From: Synechococcales cyanobacterium S06
Lineage (GTDB): Bacteria; Cyanobacteriota; Cyanobacteriia; Cyanobacteriales; JAABRE01
Assembly (NCBI GenBank): GCA_011391125.1
Contig: JAABRE010000018.1
Location: 1 to 64,000, forward strand
Direction of reading: 5' to 3'
Length of the DNA stretch: 64,000 nt
Shown one piece after another: positions 47,935 through 55,983 of this stretch (position 1 is the first letter of the stretch; each line of letters starts with the position of its first letter). The notes beneath the pieces were generated by a model. That model did not search any database. It saw only the letters and a program-made list of their open reading frames with translations, and was not told the DNA's origin. A program made the translations under genes and the position numbers.

Positions 47935-48191
47935 ATTTTTTCTCCATTTTACCTTTATATATTCCATTATAGGCGATCGCCAAAATTCATTATTGTTAAT
48001 TACTGATTATTAGTAAAAAAAATTAAACAGAATATTAATCTTCTTATATTTGTAGTTTAAATTAGTTAAAAAAGTACCTCATTTAAAGATTAGTAAATAA
48101 GACAAAAAAGGGATAATTTACTGATATTAAATAGTATAATCTAACAGTCAAAAATTATCCCGTCAATCTTGAAAATCCTAACAATCCTGAT

Positions 48192-50150
48192 TTATCGTTG
48201 TGTTAATTTGGTCAATACCTGGTTAGACCTTTCAACAAAGGATTTCATGCCTTCAGCGTCAAATGCTTTTTGCGCCATCAGGGCCAAGTCGTAAACGTGC
48301 TGACACATCAAATTGACCAATTCAGCGTTAGATGATTGACCATCAGCTTGAATAATTGAACCTTGGCTGAGTTGATAAATATTTTCGACGAGGGGATGGG
48401 TGGTATTAATCATCAGAATGTGATCATCAGGGAATTGCATGGCTTTTTGTTGCATTAAAGCGCTCATTTCCTGTAATCGACGCATTGCTTCGGGTAATAA
48501 TACCATAGCAGGAGGAGTATCATTGGGATTATCTGATTTAATAGCCTGAGTTTTGATATTTACCCGAGGTTTATTCAAGGCTTTTTCAAATAATTCCTGG
48601 ATAATTTCGCTGCGTTTTTTATTAGTTTTAGGATCGACAATTTCAACCTCTTGATCTTCTTTAATGAGGTTATTATCCAACTCAGAATCGACTCGGGAAA
48701 ATTTCACTTCATTATATTCTCTTTCGAGGAAAGGAATAAAGTAATTAGTGTCAATAAAGGAGTCAAGGTATAAGACTTCTAAACCTTGGTTTTTATATAA
48801 CTCAATAAAGGTTGCTTGGGTGTCAGAATTGTTGGTATAGAATACTTTATTTTCGTGTTTTTCTTTGTTCCTTTCTAAGTATTCTTTTAAGGTGGTATAA
48901 CCACTTATTTGATCGTCCTTGGAAACGTCTGACCAAGCGTCTTCTCCGTCAGTTTGGACTTCAATTTTAGGAACTTCGGCGACGGTTTTTTCGTAGGTTG
49001 TACGATAAAGAATGAGGTCTTCGACTTGTTTTTTAAACTTCTCATCTTTGAGCGTTCCAAACTTAACAAATGTACCGACATCTTCCCAACATTTGAGATA
49101 TTCGGTGCGATTTTCGTTGTATAAAGATTTAAGGCGATCGCCCACTTTTTTAGCGATGTAATCAGCAATTCTTCTAACAGTGCGATGATTAGTTAAAGCT
49201 GATCTGGACACATTAAGAGGTATATCCGTACTATCAATTACCCCACGTAAGGGAAGCAAAAATTCAGGGATAATTTCCTCACAATGATCGCTAACAAATA
49301 CCTGATTGCAGAACAATTTGATTTGTCCAGAATTAATATCAACATCAGGTTTTATTTTCGGAAAATATAAAATTCCATTGAGAAGAAAAGGATAATCAGT
49401 GTTTAAATGAACCCATAAAAGAGGTTCTTCTTGAAAAGGATATAAATAACGATAAAACTCCAAATAGTCCTCATCTTTAAGGTTTTGGGGTGATTCTTTC
49501 CAAATCGCACGTTGTCGGTTAATTACCTCATGATCAAGTTTAATGGGTACAGGCATAAAATCAGAATATTTTTTCACCAGTTGCTTAATGCGAGCGGTTT
49601 CAACATATTCCAATTCATCATCCATCAAAGTTAAAGTGATGGTTGTCCCTCTGGTCTTTTTATCCGAGGAAGTCAACTCAAATTCCGGTGAACCATCACA
49701 GGACCAGTGTACCGCTTCTGCGCCTTCTTGGTAGGATAAAGTTTCGATTTCGACTTTTTTGGCCACCATGAATGCGGAATAAAAACCTAAGCCGAAATGC
49801 CCAATGAGTTGATCAGCATCCTTTCCGTATTTGGTGATAAAGTCTTCAGCACTGGAAAAAGCGACTTGGTTGATATATTTTTTAACTTCATCATTAGTCA
49901 TCCCAATCCCGTTATCGGTGATGGAAAGGGTGTTTTTACCTTTATCAAGGAAAATACTGATTTCTGGTTCGCCAATTTCTCCTTTAAAATCACCGGAAAG
50001 GGAGGCCATTTTCAACTTAGAAATAGCATCCACGGAGTTAGAAATCAATTCCCGTAAGAAGATTTCGTGGTCAGTGTAAAGGGATTTTTTGATAATGGGA
50101 AAAATATTCTCAGTATGGATGGTAATGTTACCTTTTTCGAGTACAGTCAT
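48192..50150 (-). CDS. htpG: Molecular chaperone HtpG (Hsp90)
   Basis: 652 residues. The N-terminal GHKL ATPase domain has ELISNSVDAISKL, DNGIGMT and GHFGLGFYSAFMV. The middle domain contains LPLRGVIDSTDIPLNVSRS, and the C-terminal dimerisation domain ends near residue 652. Length and motifs are normal for bacterial Hsp90, which assists folding under heat and oxidative stress. It stands alone on the minus strand, divergent from an SGNH esterase gene, with an inverted repeat in the shared upstream region. Confidence 0.96.
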   Translation of the reverse strand: MTVLEKGNITIHTENIFPIIKKSLYTDHEIFLRELISNSVDAISKLKMASLSGDFKGEIGEPEISIFLDKGKNTLSITDNGIGMTNDEVKKYINQVAFSSAEDFITKYGKDADQLIGHFGLGFYSAFMVAKKVEIETLSYQEGAEAVHWSCDGSPEFELTSSDKKTRGTTITLTLMDDELEYVETARIKQLVKKYSDFMPVPIKLDHEVINRQRAIWKESPQNLKDEDYLEFYRYLYPFQEEPLLWVHLNTDYPFLLNGILYFPKIKPDVDINSGQIKLFCNQVFVSDHCEEIIPEFLLPLRGVIDSTDIPLNVSRSALTNHRTVRRIADYIAKKVGDRLKSLYNENRTEYLKCWEDVGTFVKFGTLKDEKFKKQVEDLILYRTTYEKTVAEVPKIEVQTDGEDAWSDVSKDDQISGYTTLKEYLERNKEKHENKVFYTNNSDTQATFIELYKNQGLEVLYLDSFIDTNYFIPFLEREYNEVKFSRVDSELDNNLIKEDQEVEIVDPKTNKKRSEIIQELFEKALNKPRVNIKTQAIKSDNPNDTPPAMVLLPEAMRRLQEMSALMQQKAMQFPDDHILMINTTHPLVENIYQLSQGSIIQADGQSSNAELVNLMCQHVYDLALMAQKAFDAEGMKSFVERSNQVLTKLTQR

Positions 50151-50197
50151 AGTTTTCTTTTTACAAATAAGGTGATTGACGTTTATATTGTCACTGA

Positions 50198-50229
50198 TTG
50201 TGTAATATATTATGCGGCCGATTGCACAA
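50198..50229. promoter_or_regulatory. Inverted repeat between htpG and SGNH gene
   Basis: TTGTGTAAT (50198-50206) and ATTGCACAA (50221-50229) form a 9-bp inverted repeat with one mismatch and a 14-nt spacer, 48-80 bp upstream of htpG. It resembles an operator for a dimeric regulator but does not match the CIRCE or NtcA consensus that I know. A role in htpG control is a guess. Confidence 0.3.
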
Positions 50230-50372
50230 CTTTTAAATTAGTGATTACCCTACCTAGGTCACACAACTTAACCAGAAAACTATAATTTAATTTAACAGAA
50301 ATTTAATTTTTGTTAACAAAAATATTATTTAGAATATATGTATAAAAAAATATTTTAAAAAGGTGAATTTAT

Positions 50373-51467
50373 ATGCTCGATGATTTTAACAATACTGAGC
50401 AGATCTTTGTTTTTGGTGACAGTCTTTCTGATACTGGTAACATTCGTAACATGAGTGGTGATGATTTAGCCCCATTTTATCCGACAGGAGAACATATTAT
50501 TGGGCAAACTTCCAACGGACTTTCTAATGGTGATCTTTGGATAGATAAATTATCAGAATATTTGGAGTTGAATCCGAGACCATTAACAGAATTTACCGGA
50601 ATTGTTGGTGATGGTATTAATTTTGCCATAGCCGGTGCTAATTCGGATGATTCTAACTATAATCCGAACTTGAGATTAAATCCATTAGATAGCAATGGAG
50701 CAGGATTAACAGAACAAGTAGAGGTTTTTGATTCTTTAACTGGTTTAATTAATGGACAAGTATCTAATCCGAATCAAAGTCTTTATACTATGTGGATTGG
50801 AGCGAATGATTATTTAAGTTATATACTTAATGATCCCGAAGGTCGCAATCCGATTCAACAAGTAAAATATACAGTCAATAATATCAGCAATGCTTTAAAA
50901 GATATTATTAACATTGCTACTGAATTAGGCGATGAAAATCCCACTATTATGGTATTTAATTTACCAGATTTAACTCTAACTCCTTTAGCTCAAAATTTAA
51001 CAATTAAGGAGCAAAAAACACTTGATCGGCTGATCGAGCAACATAATCAGTTGTTAGAAAAAGAACTAAGAAAATTGGGTAAATCTTATTCAAATGTCAA
51101 CTTTATTGACTTAGATATTGCTACGGAATTTGAAAGAATTTTACAGGATGTTTCTATCACTAATAACACAGAAGGAGCTACTCAAACAGATATTTATCAC
51201 GGTCAATTTGACGATAGTTTAACCACTCCAGAAGGTTTAAACGAAGCTTTAGAAAAAGGGGAATCTTATTTCTTCTGGGATAGTGTGCATCCGACTACCT
51301 TGGTACACTCTATGATTGGCGATTATGTAATTGAGTCTTTAAATAAGTGGGAAGACTATACATTTTATCAGACAATTTCTTCGCTTAAAATTAGTAAACC
51401 TGATCACAAATTAGAATTAAAGTATGATCAGGTTTTAGAAACAAAACTCCTCAAAAAAGCAGCTTAA
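50373..51467 (+). CDS. SGNH/GDSL-type esterase or lipase
   Basis: 364 residues. Block I FVFGDSLSDTGN (Ser 17 nucleophile), block II FAIAGAN (Gly), block III GANDY (Asn) and block V DSVHPT (D303, H306) are all present, so the hydrolase should be active. The type resembles thermolabile haemolysin or plant-like GDSL lipases, with an S-D-T-G-N start. No signal peptide is obvious, so location is uncertain. AAGGTGA precedes ATG 50373. Confidence 0.85.
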   Translation: MLDDFNNTEQIFVFGDSLSDTGNIRNMSGDDLAPFYPTGEHIIGQTSNGLSNGDLWIDKLSEYLELNPRPLTEFTGIVGDGINFAIAGANSDDSNYNPNLRLNPLDSNGAGLTEQVEVFDSLTGLINGQVSNPNQSLYTMWIGANDYLSYILNDPEGRNPIQQVKYTVNNISNALKDIINIATELGDENPTIMVFNLPDLTLTPLAQNLTIKEQKTLDRLIEQHNQLLEKELRKLGKSYSNVNFIDLDIATEFERILQDVSITNNTEGATQTDIYHGQFDDSLTTPEGLNEALEKGESYFFWDSVHPTTLVHSMIGDYVIESLNKWEDYTFYQTISSLKISKPDHKLELKYDQVLETKLLKKAA

Positions 51468-51482
51468 TTAATAAGTAAAATT

Positions 51483-51554
51483 ATGGTTGCTAATTTTACT
51501 TCAGATTATTTAACTCCTGACAATTTTTTTCACTTTCGCAAAAAGTCTAATTAA
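51483..51554 (+). pseudogene. Uma2 N-terminal fragment
   Basis: ATG 51483 opens a 23-codon frame, MVANFTSDYLTPDNFFHF..., that parallels the start of the next gene (MIANFESSYFTSEEYLKW). It stops at 51554, 11 bp before that gene. It looks like the remnant of a tandem Uma2 duplication. The fragment is short, so confidence is modest. Confidence 0.35.
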
Positions 51555-51565
51555 TAATTAAAACC

Positions 51566-52135
51566 ATGATTGCTAATTTTGAATCTTCTTACTTCACCTC
51601 CGAAGAATACCTTAAATGGGAAGAACAACAACCCGTTAAATATGAATATCTTAACGGTGAACCTTACGCCATGGCAGGTGGAACATTAAACCATACTTCC
51701 ATTGCTTTAAATTTAGCATCTGAGCTAAAAAATCATTTACGAGGAAAGGGTTGTAAAGCCTATATGGCTGATGCTAAATTAGGAATCTCAGAAAAGGGTC
51801 CTTTTTTCTATCCTGATATTATGGTAACTTGTGATCAACGAGATCAAAAGGAGTCAAAAATTATCTATCATCCTCGTGTAATTATAGAGGTTTTATCTCC
51901 TAGTACGGAAGCTTTTGATCGAGGAGATAAATTTAAGTTTTACCGTCAAATTGATACTCTAAAAGAATATGTATTAATTGATAGTAAAAAGGTTAATATT
52001 GACTGTTTTAGACTTAATGAAAAGGGGTTTTGGGAGTTACATTCCTATCAAGAAAATGAGGAATTTCAGTTAAGGGCGATCGATTTTTCTTGTCCTATTT
52101 CGGTGGTTTATGAAGATATAGATTTTTCTTTATAG
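51566..52135 (+). CDS. Uma2 family (DUF820) endonuclease-like protein
   Basis: 189 residues with the family pattern EEYLKWEEQQPVKYEYLNGE, YPDIMVTCD, PRVIIEVLSPSTEAFDRGDKFKFYR and DIDFSL at the end. Asp in PDI and Glu in IEVL are the expected metal ligands. It diverges from the Uma2 protein at 47332. The stop codon TAG (52133-52135) is contributed by the left end of a MITE-B copy, so the C-terminus may have been trimmed by insertion, although the length is normal. Confidence 0.85.
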   Translation: MIANFESSYFTSEEYLKWEEQQPVKYEYLNGEPYAMAGGTLNHTSIALNLASELKNHLRGKGCKAYMADAKLGISEKGPFFYPDIMVTCDQRDQKESKIIYHPRVIIEVLSPSTEAFDRGDKFKFYRQIDTLKEYVLIDSKKVNIDCFRLNEKGFWELHSYQENEEFQLRAIDFSCPISVVYEDIDFSL

Positions 52136-52283
52136 CCGTTTCGGATTAAATGATATACGGTTCTCTCTCCCTAGCTGGGAAACCGTTTTATGGGTCGGGG
52201 CTCAAAATTTGAAGACCCTCACCCCCAACCCCTCTCCCAGAGGGTGAGGGGGGAAAGAGAAGCCTATTTGCCATAATTGAGAG
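52131..52283. repeat. MITE-B copy 4 (enlarged, degenerate)
   Basis: The left end TATAGCCGTTTCGGATTAAATG matches TATAGCATTTTCAGATTAAATG of the 37005 copy. The C-rich/G-rich core is present (CCCTCACCCCCAACCCC, then GAGGGTGAGGGGGG). An additional 40-50 bp hairpin-like stretch (GGTTCTCTCTC...GGGAAACC) is inserted. The right end is poorly kept (TTGCCATAA). Confidence 0.4.
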
Positions 52284-52362
52284 TTAATATTTTAATAAAT
52301 AACTATCAGTAATTGTGGCATTTATGAAAGCAAGAACTTATTTTTTTAGCCTTATTTTTAGA

Positions 52363-53571
52363 CTAAAATATATCAGCAGGATCAGCATCTTGTAAGCGAC
52401 GAACGGCGATCACCCCCGAAACAAAACACATAATTATTGTTAGAATTAACACCATAATTGCCCTACTTAATTGCATAACTAAGGGTAATCTGGTCGCTAC
52501 TTTTGTTAACTCGTATAAACCAATAGAAATACCAAAACCTGGTAAAAAACCAAGGATTGCTAACATTAAAGCTTCCTGAAATACTACAATTAATAAATAG
52601 CGATCGCCATAACCCATGGCTTTTAGGGTAGCATATTCAGATAAATGGTCAGAAACATCGGAATAAAGTATTTGATAAACGATTACTATACCTACCACAA
52701 AACCCATACTTGCACCTAGCAAGAAAATAAAACCAATGGGTGTACTTGTAGCCCAATAATTCTTTTCTAAAGCGACAAATTCGTCATGGGTCATGATTTT
52801 AATATCTGCTCCCAAATAGGATTCTAATTTAGTTTTAACTAATTGAGGATCGGCATTTTCTTGTAAGTTAATTAATCCAATTTCAATATTTTCCCTTTGT
52901 CGCAAAGGAAACAAACGCAAAATATTAATATCACTGGTAATAACAGTACCATCAACAGCAAAAGATGGCCCTAAATTATAGATTCCCTCCACCTTAATTT
53001 GACGGTCATTAATTTCAGTTTCAATCTGTTTTTTTTCTATATATAACTCAGTAATTCGACCAAATTCTGGACGAGATGCGGTGTCAAATAAAAAAGTATC
53101 TGGTAATTTTATATAAGCCAAATTTTGATTAACTTCTGGTAAATCTAAAATAGGAGTTGAAGGATTAAAACCAAGGGCCATAATACTCCTAATTTTCCCA
53201 GTTTCGGGGTTTTTCCAATCGCCTAAATCAATATAAAGAGGAGAAACCGACTTAACTTCTTTCATACCTAATGTCTGATATAAACGCCGACGTGAAAAGG
53301 GTTTCATTAAATGGAACGCTTCTGATTGGGGACTAATCAAGACTAAATCGGCATTTAATTTTTGATGAATCAGCGTTGTACTTTCGTACAAGGCGGCCCG
53401 AAAACCTAGCTGCATAAATATAAGTATATCTGCGAAACCAATACCCGCCAAAGCAACAAGGAGACGGACTTTTTCATGGGTTAATTGCAACCAAGCTAAA
53501 GGAGTTTTCACCGTTATATTCCGTAATTTTACTGAGATAAAATTAAATATGCTGCTCGATCGCCACAGCAA
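52363..53571 (-). CDS. DevC-type ABC exporter permease
   Basis: Up to 402 residues. An N-terminal transmembrane helix (VALAGIGFADILIFMQLGF), a large extracytoplasmic domain (about 60-270) and three C-terminal transmembrane helices (GFIFLLGASMGFVVGIV, the segment after GDRYLLIVV, and the MVLILTIIMCFVSGV stretch) give the MacB/DevC topology. It ends with the usual RRLQDADPADIF. DevBCA exporters move glycolipids or lipids through the envelope with TolC. No devA or devB is adjacent. The start is uncertain: ATG 53571 overlaps the brnA gene by 29 nt, while GTG 53511 would give 382 residues starting MKTPLAWLQL, closer to the family. Confidence 0.8.
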   Translation of the reverse strand: MLWRSSSIFNFISVKLRNITVKTPLAWLQLTHEKVRLLVALAGIGFADILIFMQLGFRAALYESTTLIHQKLNADLVLISPQSEAFHLMKPFSRRRLYQTLGMKEVKSVSPLYIDLGDWKNPETGKIRSIMALGFNPSTPILDLPEVNQNLAYIKLPDTFLFDTASRPEFGRITELYIEKKQIETEINDRQIKVEGIYNLGPSFAVDGTVITSDINILRLFPLRQRENIEIGLINLQENADPQLVKTKLESYLGADIKIMTHDEFVALEKNYWATSTPIGFIFLLGASMGFVVGIVIVYQILYSDVSDHLSEYATLKAMGYGDRYLLIVVFQEALMLAILGFLPGFGISIGLYELTKVATRLPLVMQLSRAIMVLILTIIMCFVSGVIAVRRLQDADPADIF

Positions 53572-53770
53572 CCCAAACTTTAATGACCGATTGTCGAGTA
53601 ATTCCTAAACGTCTTGCTTCTTTATCAATTGCTTCGATCATCCAGACAGGGAAATCAATATTAACAGGTTGTAGTTCTTGACCCTGTCGTCTCATTTGAG
53701 AAAGATCAAGGTATTCGATAATATCTTCTTCTCCTTGGTCAAATTTGCGGTCAAAATCTTCAGCTTTCAT
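53543..53770 (-). CDS. brnA: BrnA-type antitoxin
   Basis: 75 residues with an acidic N-terminus (FDQGEEDIIEYLD) and a ribbon-helix-helix-like C-terminal half (QPVNIDFPVWMIEAIDKEARRLGITRQSVIKVWV). This is the pattern of cyanobacterial BrnA antitoxins that pair with BrnT RNase toxins. AGGTG precedes ATG 53770. The gene is intact, but the brnT gene expected to overlap its start survives only as two fragments separated by the IscB element. Its 3' end overlaps the devC-like frame. Confidence 0.75.
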   Translation of the reverse strand: MKAEDFDRKFDQGEEDIIEYLDLSQMRRQGQELQPVNIDFPVWMIEAIDKEARRLGITRQSVIKVWVAVAIEQHI

Positions 53771-53814
53771 AAAGCGTCACCTCACTTTTTCTTGCACTTC
53801 TTACTGCTATAATT
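53760..53814 (-). pseudogene. brnT 3' fragment (toxin C-terminus)
   Basis: Minus-strand codons just upstream of brnA read IIAVRSARKSEVTLYES then TGA (53762-53760), overlapping the brnA start. This matches the C-terminal end of BrnT RNase toxins (IRIIS-RR-R--E---YE-). An in-frame stop occurs just beyond 53822. The remainder of the toxin lies on the other side of the IscB element at 55428-55612. Confidence 0.6.
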
Positions 53815-53866
53815 AGATACCACTTTTACTGGTAATTTCCGGTAAAAACGGTTATTCAACGGTTGT

Positions 53867-55150
53867 TCAAAGATTCGTTAACCCATACTCATAACCATCT
53901 TTTCGGTTGATTGCTTTAATTAAATCTAGTTCTTTAGGTCTAATATTCACTACTCGCTTACTTGTTGTCGTTATATAAAAACGACCGTTGCTTCTTGTTG
54001 TCAATCGGCCAATGACTCCGTTAAACCTAGCAATATCTCCTGTTTGCCAACCCATGATTGGTTTTAATGGATTATGACGAGTAGGATAGCCATATTTATT
54101 AACCGCGCATTTTTGGCGGCCTCCTTGACCTCTTGCCTTGATTAACAAGGGTTTTTTGGTTAACACTTTAAGTGATACTACCTCGCCAACGCAAGCTGCG
54201 TCTAACCAATGAGTTTTTGGTAATCCTAACCTTATACGGTTATATTTGGTTTTTCCGCCACTAGCGACGGTAATTGGTAATCCAGTTATTTTAAGTTGGT
54301 GGTATAAGGCACATCTAGTCGAATTAACGGCCGCTGCATCTCTTAATGGTGCTTTTGCTTGTTTCTTGATTCTATCTAGTAACTCAGGTTTCTTTTTCAA
54401 AAAGTCTTCAATACTACGAACACCTTTTCTAGTATTACATGAATGACAAGCTAAGCACAGATTTGAGATGCGATTGCTACCTCTTGAAGCTCGTGGGACG
54501 ATGTGTTCTACTTCAAGTGGAGTGTTTTCTTTGCTACAATAAGTGCAACTTCTACCCCATTTTTCTAGCAAATATTCCCGTACTTCGTAACCTAAGAGAG
54601 TTCCTTGTTGGTATTCTGTACCTGTAATCTCGGGATTAGCAATCTTTTGAGTATCAAATCTGACTAATTCTTGAGCAAAGGATTTTATTGGTGCATATTT
54701 ACACAACCGCTTAACCCAAGTCAGTGTAGTTAAGACACGATGTTGTAAAGAAGGTGCTAACCAACCTTTTGTTCGTGTGTCCTGAGCGCGCGAAGGATCA
54801 AGAAATCTTGGTTTTCTATACCTAGTGTTTCGATTTCTACGACCACGGCGACAATTAGCTCTTGATTGCAATTTGTCTTTGATTTGAAAACCTCTATGAG
54901 TTAATTCGGTACCCCAGATTACTTTACTATTACACACCAAGGCGATTCCCGTTGTTTTTGAACCTGGGTCTATTTTTAGCTCAATAGGGTGGTTCCCGAT
55001 ATTGGTCTTTTCCTCCTTGAGGATAATCGTAAAGGGATAACGTCTGAAAACGGCTGATCTACCGTTAGTGAGTAGCTTTCTGGCTACGGAGGGATGACAT
55101 GGCTGTAATGGCTTTTTGTGAGAATCTAATACAAATGCGTAATTGCTCAT
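53867..55150 (-). CDS. iscB: IscB RNA-guided HNH/RuvC nuclease
   Basis: 427 residues, a normal IscB length. An N-terminal PLMP-like domain (residues 9-45, HKKPLQPCHPSVARKLL) precedes RuvC-I KIDPGSK (D61) and an Arg-rich bridge helix (98-113, RANCRRGRRNRNTRYR). RuvC-II is FAQELVRFD (E161). The inserted HNH domain (about 200-245) has zinc cysteines C202, C205, C235 and C238 and HNH residues in LEVEHIVPR (H216), N230 and N239. RuvC-III is THWLDAACVG (H314, D317). A C-terminal domain follows. All catalytic positions seem intact. IscB is the ancestor-type relative of Cas9 and uses an omegaRNA guide. GGAG lies 10 nt before ATG 55150. Confidence 0.9.
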   Translation of the reverse strand: MSNYAFVLDSHKKPLQPCHPSVARKLLTNGRSAVFRRYPFTIILKEEKTNIGNHPIELKIDPGSKTTGIALVCNSKVIWGTELTHRGFQIKDKLQSRANCRRGRRNRNTRYRKPRFLDPSRAQDTRTKGWLAPSLQHRVLTTLTWVKRLCKYAPIKSFAQELVRFDTQKIANPEITGTEYQQGTLLGYEVREYLLEKWGRSCTYCSKENTPLEVEHIVPRASRGSNRISNLCLACHSCNTRKGVRSIEDFLKKKPELLDRIKKQAKAPLRDAAAVNSTRCALYHQLKITGLPITVASGGKTKYNRIRLGLPKTHWLDAACVGEVVSLKVLTKKPLLIKARGQGGRQKCAVNKYGYPTRHNPLKPIMGWQTGDIARFNGVIGRLTTRSNGRFYITTTSKRVVNIRPKELDLIKAINRKDGYEYGLTNL

Positions 55151-55340
55151 TTAGTGATAACTCCATAAAAATGGGTAAAGTGTGCCTCGTCAATGTTAGA
55201 AAAGCTTGTCATTTCAAATACACGGCCGTCTAGTCGGACTTACTTAATACTTGAACATAGAGCCTAGGACTGGCGGTCATCCTAGGGTATGATGACTTAA
55301 CTAACGTAGTCCTCGAAAGACTTAGACTGCAACTGCTCTC
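55151..55340 (-). ncRNA. Candidate omegaRNA (HEARO-type) upstream of iscB
   Basis: IscB guides are transcribed from the region just upstream of the gene. Here that region is non-coding and structured. A strong hairpin, CCTAGGA (minus strand) with TCCTAGG around a 10-nt loop, lies at 55263-55286. Smaller pairings are seen in GTC-CGACTA-GAC, ACGGCCGT and GTC-TTTCGAG-GAC. Boundaries are guesses: the 3' end may run into the iscB start and the 5' end (guide) may reach the element edge near 55427. The name is by position and structure, not by a model search. Confidence 0.55.
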
Positions 55341-55406
55341 ATTTTCCAGAACTTCCCCCCTTACCAAGGGGGGGTAGGGGGGTACATCCTTTTATTACCG
55401 GAAAAT
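55341..55406. repeat. REP-like hairpin inside the IscB element's left end
   Basis: About 66 bp with near-inverted ends ATTTTCCAG and CCGGAAAAT around a core CCCCCCTTACCAAGGGGGG plus GTAGGGGGG. Related C/G-run hairpins lie at 58301-58350. It sits where the 5' part of an omegaRNA would be expected, so it either is part of the leader or inserted later. Confidence 0.5.
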
Positions 55407-55427
55407 ACTAGATTTACGAGCAGTGAG

Positions 55428-55612
55428 ATAATTCTAGTTTTTTTCCTCTTTAGGTAACTACTGCTGTCCACATTTTAAAATTAATTTTACCAATAATTAC
55501 AAATCGAGGTTCATTAGTTCTCTTGGTCAATTGCTTGACACTTTTATCCTTATTGCCGTTTTTGAGTTTATTTAATCGACTTTTATTGTCATCAAATTCA
55601 AAATCCCTAATT
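55428..55612 (-). pseudogene. brnT 5' fragment (toxin N-terminus, decayed)
   Basis: On the minus strand the frame reads FEFDDNKSRLNKLKNG near the start and NEPRFVIIGKINFKMWTAVVT further on, then TAA (55452-55450) and RGKKLEL. Both blocks are BrnT signatures (F-FD--K---N--KHGI... and -D--RF-VIG-I--K-W-AV-T-R). The middle is shortened (the HGI-DF-EA segment is missing), a Tyr codon has become a stop, and a base seems lost in the A-run, so the toxin is dead. Confidence 0.6.
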
Positions 55613-55637
55613 TCAATAAATAAAGCTTAAGTGAAAT

Positions 55638-55740
55638 CAGACCGCTAAGGCAACCAAACCAAGACACGCACTTTTTCACGGGTTAATTGCAACCAAGCTA
55701 AAGGAGTTTTCAGCGTTATATTCCGTAATTTTACTGAGAT
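55638..55740 (-). pseudogene. Duplicated 5' end of devC-like gene
   Basis: 55663-55740 matches 53461-53538 with four mismatches in 78 bp, and similarity continues weakly to 55638. The minus-strand reading is ISVKLRNITLKTPLAWLQLTREKVRV and then decays. The two copies are direct repeats that bracket the brnT/iscB/brnA block, a footprint of insertion or recombination. The copy at 53461 leads into the full devC-like gene, and this one does not. Confidence 0.7.
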
Positions 55741-55774
55741 TCTTATTTATCATCTGAGAAATTGATAAATATGG

Positions 55775-55802
55775 GAAGGGGTAATGTAAAAATTACCCCT
55801 TC
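55775..55802. terminator. Perfect 11-bp stem hairpin
   Basis: GAAGGGGTAAT (55775-55785) pairs with ATTACCCCTTC (55792-55802) around a 6-nt loop. It is the only strong structure between the accessory block and the PEP-CTERM gene, and may be a bidirectional terminator that isolates the two. Confidence 0.5.
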
Positions 55803-55894
55803 TTCAAATCAAATTTAATATTGCCATTTTAAAAAATTTACTACTTATAAGTATTATCACTGATAGAAAAGCTTAAATCTAACCAAATTAGTAC

Positions 55895-55947
55895 AAACTT
55901 TACACAAACTTTACGGTATTTACGGAGAACTTCACACAATCTTTACA
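55895..55947 (+). promoter_or_regulatory. 11-bp-spaced CTTTAC direct repeats upstream of PEP-CTERM gene
   Basis: AAACTTTACAC (55895-55905) is followed directly by AAACTTTACGG (55906-55916), then TATTTACGG, ACTTCACAC and ATCTTTAC. The roughly 11-bp phase and T/C-rich core recall Pho-box style direct repeats bound by PhoB/SphR-type regulators. The cyanobacterial consensus (CTTAACCT) does not match exactly, so regulator identity is open. The block ends 9 bp before a good -35 box. Confidence 0.4.
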
Positions 55948-55955
55948 AAAACCCC

Positions 55956-55983
55956 TTGACCTTTCTTAAGTAGGTTGTTATCT
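55956..55983 (+). promoter_or_regulatory. Promoter of PEP-CTERM gene
   Basis: TTGACC (55956-55961) and TTATCT (55978-55983) with 16-bp spacing form a plausible sigma-70-type promoter. This leaves a leader of about 100 nt before ATG 56089, which contains two AGGTTG-TATCT repeats (55972 and 56010 areas). Confidence 0.45.

Larger units (their letters stand above)
53815..55427 (-). mobile_element. IscB element (iscB plus leader) inserted in brnT
   Basis: About 1,613 bp between two brnT fragments, flanked by the hexamer ATAATT on both sides (53809-53814 and 55428-55433). The fragment order, strand and near-continuous protein match (toxin residues ending ...WTAVVT on one side, ...IIAVRSARKSEV on the other) indicate insertion into a formerly whole toxin gene. 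Contents: iscB, a structured upstream RNA region and a REP-like hairpin. No TnpA transposase, so it is non-autonomous, as IscB loci often are. Confidence 0.6.

Noticed and set aside
53867-55150. Small Cas9 or TnpB
   Set aside because: Too short for Cas9, no CRISPR array or cas genes nearby; TnpB lacks the inserted HNH domain seen here. PLMP-like start, bridge helix and HNH within RuvC define IscB.
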